From positions 1 through 41,916 of the forward strand of contig JAFSTA010000124.1 of NCBI GenBank assembly GCA_017450695.1: a stretch of 41,916 nt of DNA, in the 5' to 3' direction. The stretch's first letter is position 1. Each line of letters starts with the position of its first letter. Origin of the DNA: Kiritimatiellia bacterium (GTDB lineage: Bacteria > Verrucomicrobiota > Kiritimatiellia > RFP12 > UBA1067). The notes under the pieces were generated by a model, which worked only from the letters and a program-made list of their open reading frames with translations, did not search any database and had not been told where the DNA came from. The translations under genes were made by a program, and so were the position numbers. Below, in pieces: positions 32,393 through 39,253 of the stretch.

Positions 32393-33346
32393 TTATCCTG
32401 CGCCATTCTCGCTTCCTCTGCCACGGGAGGGTAGGGGGAAGGTGCAGGTTTGTCCATTGTTGTCGCGCGCAATCGTTTTTCGAAGCGGGCGCGGGTCGTT
32501 TGGACCGGGATACCAGAAGTCGGTCTGGTGGAGACGCACGGAGACTTCATGCGGGGTGACTCGCATCATTGCATATCCGATGTCACCCCGGAATCCTGTC
32601 GAGGGTAGTCCCAGCGTACGGAAAATTGTGGCGCGGGTTTGCGACCACTGTACCCAGTTCGGAAGCCACCGGTGGTTATGTCCGTGTATGTACCCGCAGA
32701 CGCATGGACATTTCAACAGAAAGTCACTCAGCAGCCCTTTCTTAAACGAGATCTCATGAAGCGGGTGGTGCGCACACAGGATTACCGGCCGAGGCCATGC
32801 TGGAAGTGTCTCCGCCAACCAAGCCTGCTGTGCCTTTCCTAGACCGCCCATGATCGGGTTCACGCCGATTTTCCCTTCTGTCAATGTGTCGAGCATCAGC
32901 AAATCGACATGCGGTAAAGAGGTAATGGTGACCAGACGGCCCGGAACCATGGTATGCGCGTCACGGCCCGGCCATGTTTCAAGAAAGGAGGCACGGCGGT
33001 CGTGGTTTCCCATACCGAAGACGAGTTTCACCCCTGCGTCTTCCAGGAGCCGTAACGCGGGCGCAGACGCTCGGTAGTCTGTCGCAAATCCCGTAAGCCA
33101 GGCGAGATCGCCGAACAGGACGGCATGGCGAGGTAACGGATGGACACGAAGGATCTCCGCCACCACGTCGGAGAGGTACGCCTGCATATAGCCGGGCGCA
33201 GGAGATGCGCCGACATGCGGGTCTGCGAGTAACGCGACCAGGGTTTCGTCGAAGTCGCCTTCCGATTTTGTGAACGGTACGGAGGCAAACGAGGATGCCG
33301 TCGCAAATGCGAGCACGGACTTGACAAATTGTCTCCGTAACAACAT
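32393..33346 (-). CDS. Tat-exported calcineurin-like metallophosphoesterase
   Basis: A 317-residue protein. MLLRRQFVKSVLAFATASSF has a twin-arginine motif (RRQFVK) and hydrophobic stretch, so export folded through Tat is likely. Metallophosphoesterase motifs are in order: ADPH (41-44), FGDLAW (79-83 region), GMGNHDRR (GNHD 113-116), CAHHPLHE and GHNHRW, supplying ligands for two metals. Substrate is unknown; such proteins cleave phosphomonoesters, phosphodiesters or nucleotides outside the cytoplasm. It follows the GH43 gene by 35 bases on the same strand. The last 20 residues (TCTFPLPSRGRGSENGAG) are low-complexity and look like read-through into a common spacer repeat (GGGAGGGTAGGGGGAAGG on plus), so the natural end may have been lost. 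Confidence 0.85.
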   Translation of the reverse strand: MLLRRQFVKSVLAFATASSFASVPFTKSEGDFDETLVALLADPHVGASPAPGYMQAYLSDVVAEILRVHPLPRHAVLFGDLAWLTGFATDYRASAPALRLLEDAGVKLVFGMGNHDRRASFLETWPGRDAHTMVPGRLVTITSLPHVDLLMLDTLTEGKIGVNPIMGGLGKAQQAWLAETLPAWPRPVILCAHHPLHEISFKKGLLSDFLLKCPCVCGYIHGHNHRWLPNWVQWSQTRATIFRTLGLPSTGFRGDIGYAMMRVTPHEVSVRLHQTDFWYPGPNDPRPLRKTIARDNNGQTCTFPLPSRGRGSENGAG

Positions 33347-33381
33347 CTTTCAGGCATCTCCGTCAGGGGAACCCAAACCTG

Positions 33382-34371
33382 TCATTTCGCCGGCATGGCG
33401 AATGGAAGCTCCTCCCCCATGTTCAGCGAGGTGCCGTCGTCGAGGAGGCGGAAGAGGTGGAGGCGTTCCCTGCCGCCGCTGTTCGGCTGGTGGACGGAGA
33501 CGTATTCTGTTCCGTCGAAGGCGCGGAAAACCATCGGATGCCCGCCGTCTTTCGAGGCGATGATCCGCGACCGCTCCCACGGTCCGGCGATTGTTCCGCT
33601 CTGCGAACGGGTGACGAGGACGCAATACGGGGTCTTTTCCGGGAAGGTGGACCACAGCATGTACAGCGATCCGCTTTTGGCACTGCGGTAGAGGAACGGC
33701 CCGTCCGTCACCTTGCCCGCCTTCGGGTCCTTCTTTGCGTTCGGCGCACTGGACGCGGCGAAGAGTGTGCGGGGCTTCCCCACGCAACGGCGCAAATCGG
33801 CGGAGAGTTCCTGAAGGCACATCGTGCCGTCGGTGATCTGCGTCCATTCGTGACAGAAGATCATGAAAGGCTTTCCGTTCTCCACATACAACGTCCCGTC
33901 CAGCGCGGACCATTCCGGCGGCGTGGTGGAGTCGTCGGTGATCGGCTGGAACGGACCGGACGGGGATGTAGATTCAAAGATCCAGGTGCCGCGCTTCGGC
34001 AGGGTGGTTCCGGGAATCTTCCGGTTGAATGTCAACGTCGCGAAGATATAGTACTTCCCGTTGTAGCGGTGGCACTCCGGCGCCCAGACGGCGGTGACGC
34101 CGGGCGTTTCCAGCGTCAACACCGCTTTCGGTTTCGTCCAGTTCTGCAGATCCTTGCTGGTATAGGCCATGACTCCGAATTTGCGGGTGCCCTCCATCTT
34201 TCCGAACGCGCCCATGTTCGCGGAGGCGTACAGGTAGTACGTGCCGGACTTTTCCTCGACCACGACAAACGGGTCTCGGATAGGGAAGTCCGTGCGCCGC
34301 AATGGCGACTCTTGCGCGAGAATCGTGGTTGCGAGCAGACAGAGGCAGGAGAGTATCCGAATCGTTTTCAT
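33382..34371 (-). CDS. Secreted GH43-like glycosidase
   Basis: A 329-residue protein with signal peptide MKTIRILSCLCLLATTILAQ. Five-bladed propeller features of family 43: IRDPFVVV with the base Asp33, VWAPECHRYNGKYYIFATL, SALDGTLY with Asp158 as the pKa-modulating residue, and VTDGPFLYRSAKSGSLYMLW. In the last, an Asp (223) stands where most GH43 enzymes have the acid Glu (EGP); a DGP subgroup appears common in gut bacteria, so it may be a distinct activity or a different acid position. Expected action is on arabinose- or xylose-containing glycans, or galactans. It lies between alaS (15 bases upstream) and the phosphoesterase on the same strand. Confidence 0.82.
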   Translation of the reverse strand: MKTIRILSCLCLLATTILAQESPLRRTDFPIRDPFVVVEEKSGTYYLYASANMGAFGKMEGTRKFGVMAYTSKDLQNWTKPKAVLTLETPGVTAVWAPECHRYNGKYYIFATLTFNRKIPGTTLPKRGTWIFESTSPSGPFQPITDDSTTPPEWSALDGTLYVENGKPFMIFCHEWTQITDGTMCLQELSADLRRCVGKPRTLFAASSAPNAKKDPKAGKVTDGPFLYRSAKSGSLYMLWSTFPEKTPYCVLVTRSQSGTIAGPWERSRIIASKDGGHPMVFRAFDGTEYVSVHQPNSGGRERLHLFRLLDDGTSLNMGEELPFAMPAK

Positions 34372-34386
34372 GCGTTGCCCCGTGGA

Positions 34387-36186
34387 TTACTGCAGGTTGG
34401 TGATGACAGCCTTGATACGGCGGACACCGGCGGAAGAGGATTGCTCCTTCTGGATTTTGAATCCTCCCAGCTCGGAGGTGTTCTGCACGTGCGGACCGCC
34501 GCAGACCTCCTTCGAGAAGTCGCCGATGGTGTACATCGTCACCTGTTCGCCGTACTTGGCCGTGAAGAGGGCGGTCGCGCCCTGCGCCTTCGCCTCGTCG
34601 AGCGTCAGCGAGGTTTTCACGACGGGAATCGCCTCGCGGATCTTCTGGTTGACCAGATCCTCTACCTGCTGGATCTGCTCCGGCGTCATCTTGTCGGGCC
34701 AGGTGAAGTCGAAGCGCAGACGCTCTGGCGTGATGTTCGATCCCTTCTGCAGGGCGGTCGGCCCGAGAACCTGGTGCAGTGCGGCGTGGAGCAGGTGCGT
34801 GGCGGTGTGCATCCGCGTCACGACTTCGGAGTGATCCTGCAGTCCGGCCTTGAACGAACCGGCGGAGGTAGTACGGGAAAGCTCCTGGTGCTTGTTGAAT
34901 GCTTCTTCGTACCCCTGACGGTCCACGGTCATGCCCTGTTCCGTCGCCAGCTCAATGGTGAACTCCAGCGGGAATCCATACGTGTCGTACAGCTTGAACG
35001 CGGTACGCCCGCCCAGCTGCATCTGGCCGTGCTGCTTCATCACGGTGGCGATCTTGTTGAACTCGCGTTCGCCCTGCTCAAGCGTCTTCTCGAAACGCTC
35101 CTGTTCCGCCGTCAGCTCGTGGATCACCGTTTCGCGGTTCTGGTCGAGTTCCGGATAGACATGCTTGTATTCGCCGATGATAATCTCCGCGATCTGCTGC
35201 ATGTAACCGGCGGCGAGTCCGAGCATCTTGGCGTAGCGGACGGAACGGCGGATCAGGCGGCGCAGCACGTAATTCGCGCCGATGTTCCCCGGCTTGACGC
35301 TCTGCTTCTGGTCACCGAGGATAAACACGGAGGTGCGCAGATGGTCGGCAATGATCCGTTCCGCTTTGGTCTGCGCCTCCGGGTCCTCCAGCGTTTTGGA
35401 GGCCAGTTCGCGAATCTTCCCGATGATCGGCGCGAAGAGTTCGGTCTCGAAAACGGTCGGATACCCGTTGATCATGCAGATCGTGCGCTCCACGCCCATT
35501 CCGGTATCGACATTGTGGCGGCCGAGCGGCTCGTACTTGCCTTCGGCGTTCTTGTTGTACTGCATGAAGACATCGTTCCAGATCTCGATGTACTTTCCGC
35601 AGTGGCAGCCGGGACGGCAGTGCTCGCCGCACTTCTCCTTGCCCGTGTCGATGAACATCTCCGTGTCCGGTCCGCACGGACCCGTCTGTCCGGCGGGTCC
35701 CCACCAGTTGTCTTCGCGCGGACTGGGGAAGATGCGCTCTTCGGGAATGCCCAGAGACTTCCAGATTTCGATCGCCTCGTCGTCGCGGGGAATCCCTTCC
35801 TCGCCGGCGAAGATCGTGACGTTCAGCTGTTCCGGGCTGAATCCCAGTTCCTTGGTCAGAAACTCGTAGGACCAGGTGATCGCTTCTTTCTTGAAGTAAT
35901 CGTTCAGCGACCAGTTGCCGAGCATCTCGAAGAACGTCAGGTGCGCGGGATCACCGACCTCGTCGATGTCCCCCGTACGTACACACTTCTGCACATCCGT
36001 GAGGCGCGTTCCCGCCGGATGCTTCTGTCCCAGCAGGTACGGGACCAGCGGGTGCATCCCTGCCGTGGTGAAAAGGACGGTCGGATCATTCTCCGGGATC
36101 AGCGAGGCACCGGAAATGATGGTGTGTCCCTTCGACTGAAAGAAGTTCAGGTACTTGTTGCGCAATTCGTCTGCAGTCAGTTTCAT
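34387..36186 (-). CDS. alaS: Alanyl-tRNA synthetase, short form lacking the C-terminal domain
   Basis: A 599-residue class II synthetase that charges tRNA-Ala. The start MKLTADELRNKYLNFFQSKG, PTVLFTTAGMHPLVPYLLG, and GPAGQTGPCGPDTEMF are classic. The editing domain is present: HTATH (H460, H464) and CGGPH (C562, H566) bind the zinc that clears mischarged Ser or Gly. The chain ends right after the editing domain (SSSAGVRRIKAVITN), so the usual 250-280 residue oligomerisation/C-Ala part of the roughly 875-residue enzyme is absent. The end is clean, with no remnant downstream, so this is probably a natural short form. It has its own strong promoter. Confidence 0.95.
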   Translation of the reverse strand: MKLTADELRNKYLNFFQSKGHTIISGASLIPENDPTVLFTTAGMHPLVPYLLGQKHPAGTRLTDVQKCVRTGDIDEVGDPAHLTFFEMLGNWSLNDYFKKEAITWSYEFLTKELGFSPEQLNVTIFAGEEGIPRDDEAIEIWKSLGIPEERIFPSPREDNWWGPAGQTGPCGPDTEMFIDTGKEKCGEHCRPGCHCGKYIEIWNDVFMQYNKNAEGKYEPLGRHNVDTGMGVERTICMINGYPTVFETELFAPIIGKIRELASKTLEDPEAQTKAERIIADHLRTSVFILGDQKQSVKPGNIGANYVLRRLIRRSVRYAKMLGLAAGYMQQIAEIIIGEYKHVYPELDQNRETVIHELTAEQERFEKTLEQGEREFNKIATVMKQHGQMQLGGRTAFKLYDTYGFPLEFTIELATEQGMTVDRQGYEEAFNKHQELSRTTSAGSFKAGLQDHSEVVTRMHTATHLLHAALHQVLGPTALQKGSNITPERLRFDFTWPDKMTPEQIQQVEDLVNQKIREAIPVVKTSLTLDEAKAQGATALFTAKYGEQVTMYTIGDFSKEVCGGPHVQNTSELGGFKIQKEQSSSAGVRRIKAVITNLQ

Positions 36187-36216
36187 AGTTCGTTTCCTTC
36201 AAAAAATGGAGTAAAT

Positions 36217-36245
36217 ATTATACAGGATTTTTCGCGCCTCGACAA
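36217..36245 (-). promoter_or_regulatory. alaS: Promoter of alaS
   Basis: On the minus strand, TTGTCG (36245-36240) and a perfect TATAAT (36222-36217) are separated by 17 bases. AAGGA follows about 10 bases before the alaS ATG. Confidence 0.8.
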
Positions 36246-36375
36246 GAACAGCTTGATTGCCTATCGGTTTTGGTTTGGTGGCGGGTAAGCTATTAACTGT
36301 TAGCCGGCCTCCCCCGTTTCGCATGGTAAATGATGGTGGAATGCCGCCATGCGCCAGCTAAGAAGCAGGGCAGAT

Positions 36376-36442
36376 AAGTGGCGGCTATACCGCCTAAGTG
36401 GCCTTGCGGCCTAAATGGGGCTGCGCCCCTAAGTTAACTTAG
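36376..36442. repeat. Tandem array of three small hairpins with TAAGT/TAAAT linkers
   Basis: The array is: TAAGT, GGCGG-CTATA-CCGCC (36381-36395), TAAGT, GGCC-TTGC-GGCC (36401-36412), TAAAT, GGGGC-TGC-GCCCC (36418-36430), then the palindrome TAAGTTAACTTA (36431-36442). Each stem differs but the linkers are the same. No gene is present in 36246-36665. Confidence 0.85.
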
Positions 36443-36665
36443 CGGGGAATCGGCACTGGGACTTGTTTCGTGTCTCGCATGTCTTTTGTCTCACGCAGGG
36501 GACAGGAGGACGCACCCCGTCGCGTTCTCGTGGGCAAGAACGGATGCCCCCGAAGCTAAAAGCTGACAGCTAGAAACTAAGTTTTATAGCCAAGGAATTC
36601 AGAGTCAAAATCAACGGTGGCGAATTCCAGAGATGTACCTTTCTTGGCAATCCCTGATGATTTGA

Positions 36666-36694
36666 TTGACTAGCACAAAAGTGAAAGGTATAAT
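36666..36694 (+). promoter_or_regulatory. Near-consensus promoter before the RHS remnant
   Basis: TTGACT (36666-36671), a 17-base spacer, and TATAAT (36689-36694): one mismatch from the sigma-70 consensus. The first ATG codons (36698, 36704) are at or before the expected start of transcription, so any message would be leaderless. Confidence 0.75.
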
Positions 36695-36697
36695 GAA

Positions 36698-37124
36698 ATG
36701 CGTATGAGAAAGAACAGCCGGGTGACAAAAGAATACGATGCGGAGAACCGCCTCGCAGCGGTATCGAACTTGGCGACGAACCTCTACACCGCCAACGCGC
36801 CTCTCTCCGACACCGTGTACGTCTGGACGCCGACCTCTCCGGATCAATGCAGGGCGCGGGCGGAGTCGGCGGGCTGCTCGCCGTTCAGCGCGAAGGAACA
36901 TGGTACGCCCCGCTCTACGACGCGGACGGACATCAAAAGAGCGCAAAGCCCAAGGCGGTGCCGCCGGGCGACCGTGATTTTATCGCCGCCCCACAGGGGC
37001 GGAGCGAGGAGCGGTATCCCGCGACGCAGCGGCATCTGTACGTGAGCGCATACGTCAGCGAGACTGGCGAGGTTGTGGCGGAATATGAGTGCGATGCCTT
37101 CGGCGCGACGATAACACAATTAGG
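36698..37124 (+). pseudogene. RHS-repeat core remnant
   Basis: The first frame encodes VTKEYDAENRLAAVSN, an RHS/YD-repeat motif. Near 36825-36840 the frame shifts, after which DLSGSMQGAGGVGGLLAV, WYAPLYDADG and AYVSETGEVVAEYECDAFGAT match the conserved RHS core end, which normally precedes the toxin domain. Between YDADG and AYVSETG about 35 extra codons encode two palindromes (GGCGG-TG-CCGCC at 36954-36965; CCGCCCC-ACA-GGGGCGG at 36986-37002), a repeat inserted in the gene. The copy B repeat begins right after. Both the large N-terminal part and any C-terminal toxin are missing, so it is a fragment of a polymorphic-toxin or wall-associated gene. Confidence 0.75.
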
Positions 37125-37245
37125 TTCTCAAGCAGAGGCGCTGAGGGGGCAGAGTACGCAGAGAAAGTGCCGAAAACAGAGGCTTTTCGATCCCCTCGCA
37201 CACACGTTACGACAGAAAACGGATTCACCCAAACGGTGAAAATCC
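37125..37245 (+). repeat. Dispersed ~115-bp repeat, copy B (plus orientation)
   Basis: It is the counterpart of the inverted copy at 3022-3134, starting TTCTCAAGCAGAGGCGCTGA and ending GATTCACCCAAACGGTGAAA. A four-base-shifted middle (about 37169-37187) is the main difference. It abuts the RHS remnant, and may have replaced its end. Confidence 0.85.
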
Positions 37246-37311
37246 GTCTTGTTCCCGAGAACCGTTCTTCTTCCTGCGTCCCCCGACGGGTTAGGCCGAC
37301 CCCATGACTTT

Positions 37312-37378
37312 GACAGGATTAACAAGATTTACAAGATTCGGATCTGCCGCCAATCCTGTGAATCCTGTAAATCCTGTC
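37312..37378. repeat. Inverted repeat of CAGGATT(T)ACA units
   Basis: The left arm 37312-37338 (three units: GACAGGATT, AACAAGATT, TACAAGATT) is an imperfect inverse of the right arm 37352-37378 (AATCCTGTG, AATCCTGTA, AATCCTGTC), with about 22 of 27 positions pairing and a 13-base loop. It would form a strong hairpin. Similar 9-bp-period palindromes are known from many environmental bacterial genomes. Confidence 0.8.
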
Positions 37379-37387
37379 TGAAAACTT

Positions 37388-37548
37388 GCCCGTAGAACGG
37401 GCGTTTAGTCCGTTCGCGGCACGGCGGACGCGACGGAGCGCGTCCAAAGCGGCAGGAGTGCCGCTTCCCCGAAAGCCGACGGCGAGGGCGCCGTCGCTAC
37501 GCAGCGGACGCGACACGCATACTAGCCTCTCGGCTGGCGCGTAGCGCC
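37388..37548. repeat. Array of six GC-rich hairpins
   Basis: Perfect stems in series: GCCCGT-AGA-ACGGGC (37388-37402), GGACGCG-ACGGAG-CGCGTCC (37426-37445), AAGCGGCA-GGAG-TGCCGCTT (37447-37466), GACGGCG-AGGG-CGCCGTC (37478-37495), AGCC-TCTC-GGCT (37524-37535) and GGCGC-GTA-GCGCC (37536-37548). No gene is present from 37125 to 37608. Confidence 0.85.
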
Positions 37549-37608
37549 TCCGTGTTTTTGAAATTGTCCAACAGAAGAATTGAAGTCCGAATGGCTGTCG
37601 AGCCATTC

Positions 37609-39099
37609 CTATTTGCTCAAGCCTTCCTGCTTGGCGTTCTGGATGGCTTGGGCGTCTTGGCGGGCGTCGGAGAAATCGCCCGGTAACTTGGAAAGGTCGA
37701 TCGTATCTACCGGAAACGGTTTCGCCGTGCGCCACGCGCCGCGCGTGAAGTCGGGACAATCAACCGGACGTGATCCGGAGTCCACGGATTTCTCGGTCAG
37801 CTCCACCATCGCGCTCCAGGCGGCGAGGTCATAGGCGTCGGTGTCGAGCGGCAGTCCGTTCTGGAGGCAGTAACTCCAGCGGAGGTCCATGATGAAGTCC
37901 ATGCCGCCGTGTCCGCCAACTTTCTTGGCGACTTCGCCCGCCACCTTCCAGAAGGGATGGCGGTATTTTTCCAAGATGGCGTCTGTCGCGTCTTTGTCCA
38001 TGTACTCGTGGGTTTTCTCATCGCCGGTTTTCTCTTCCAGCGCCACGCGGAACTCGGGGTAGCTCACGGCCATGCCGCGCGTACCTGAAATGAGGTTGAG
38101 GCGCGAATAGGGGCGTGGCGAGGAGACGTCGTGTTCGAGCAGGATCGAGCGACCGAGCTTGGTCCGGATCAGCGAAAGGTTCATGTCTCCCATCTTGACC
38201 TGGAAGTCCTTGCGCCAATCTTGGAAGAGCGAGCGGCCGTAGTGGTGGTAGTTCGCCTGCCGCGATTCCAGCGAGACGAGGAAATCGAAATTGTCGCCAT
38301 GATTGATGTCCATGTATTTCGCGACGGGACCGAGACCGTGCGTCGGGTACCAGTTGCCGGCGTGTTTCGAATAGAAGTCGAGCGCCCAGCCGGGACGTCC
38401 GGCGGAGGAGGCGTCGGGATGTCCGTCCAGCGTGTGGTAACGGCTGTTGTACTGGAGGTTACGCTGGTCGTGGATGTACCCCGCCTCGCCATGTACGATC
38501 TCGCCGAACACCCCCTGCCTGACCATGTTGAACATCGCCATCTCGTACTCGCCGTAGCAGCAATTCTCCAGCATCATGCAGGGAATCTTCGTGCGTTCGC
38601 TTGTCTCCACCAGTTTCCAGCACTCGTCGAGGGTAAGGCATCCGGGCACCTCATTGAGCGCCACTTTCCCGTGTTCCATCGCGTGCTGGGCAATCGGCGC
38701 GTGCATGTGCCAGGGCGTCACGTTGTACACCACGTCCACCTCTTCCATCTCGCAGAGGCGCTTGTAGCCTTCAGGACCGGCGAAGGTCTTCACCGGCGCG
38801 GGCTTGCCGTTGGCCTTGAGCCACTGCACCTGCTGGTCGATCCGATCTTGGAACAGGTCGGCGATGACCGTCACCCGCGTACCTGGAATCGACGCGATTC
38901 GGTGTAAGGCGGCGGATCCGCGCGATCCCACGCCCACGCATGCCACACGCACCTCGTGCATCGGTTTGAGCGCAAACCCCTGCATCGGCGCACCTGTCGT
39001 GCCGGATAGCTTGAGCGGCGCGGCGGCACCTTCCGTCGCCATAGCCGCCACCCCCATCCATGCCGTACCCTTCAGAAAATCCCTTCTGCTCTGATCCAT
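37609..39099 (-). CDS. Tat-exported Gfo/Idh/MocA protein, GH109-like
   Basis: A 496-residue protein. MDQSRRDFLKG with a following hydrophobic stretch is a twin-arginine signal, so it is exported folded with its cofactor. The Rossmann loop is VGVGSRGSAAL (55-65), and VVYNVTPWHMHAPIAQHAME plus LNEVPGCLTLDECW, MLENCCYGE, MVRQGVFGE and YPTHGLGP follow the pattern of GH109 NAD-dependent alpha-N-acetylgalactosaminidases. Such enzymes remove GalNAc from glycans such as mucin using bound NAD; related exported Gfo/Idh proteins act on other sugars. ATG 39099 is chosen for the Tat motif; the open frame to 39225 lacks a site. It stands alone with hairpin arrays downstream. Confidence 0.85.
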   Translation of the reverse strand: MDQSRRDFLKGTAWMGVAAMATEGAAAPLKLSGTTGAPMQGFALKPMHEVRVACVGVGSRGSAALHRIASIPGTRVTVIADLFQDRIDQQVQWLKANGKPAPVKTFAGPEGYKRLCEMEEVDVVYNVTPWHMHAPIAQHAMEHGKVALNEVPGCLTLDECWKLVETSERTKIPCMMLENCCYGEYEMAMFNMVRQGVFGEIVHGEAGYIHDQRNLQYNSRYHTLDGHPDASSAGRPGWALDFYSKHAGNWYPTHGLGPVAKYMDINHGDNFDFLVSLESRQANYHHYGRSLFQDWRKDFQVKMGDMNLSLIRTKLGRSILLEHDVSSPRPYSRLNLISGTRGMAVSYPEFRVALEEKTGDEKTHEYMDKDATDAILEKYRHPFWKVAGEVAKKVGGHGGMDFIMDLRWSYCLQNGLPLDTDAYDLAAWSAMVELTEKSVDSGSRPVDCPDFTRGAWRTAKPFPVDTIDLSKLPGDFSDARQDAQAIQNAKQEGLSK

Positions 39100-39253
39100 T
39101 TCCCGATTCCTTTCATTTCTTGGTTGCGCATTTGGGGGAACGCCTCTCCCAAAGGAACGCGGTAAGGATAACAAAAGAACGTGGCACACACAAGAAAAAA
39201 CCGGCGACGGCTTGTTCTGCGGCACGGTGGAGGAATGGAAAGGAGAGCGGGAA

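Noticed and set aside
33457-36288. 943-codon open frame on the plus strand
   Set aside because: It lies opposite alaS and GH43, which have clear family motifs; its product is Arg/Val/Leu-rich with no recognisable domain, as expected for an antisense frame in GC-rich DNA.
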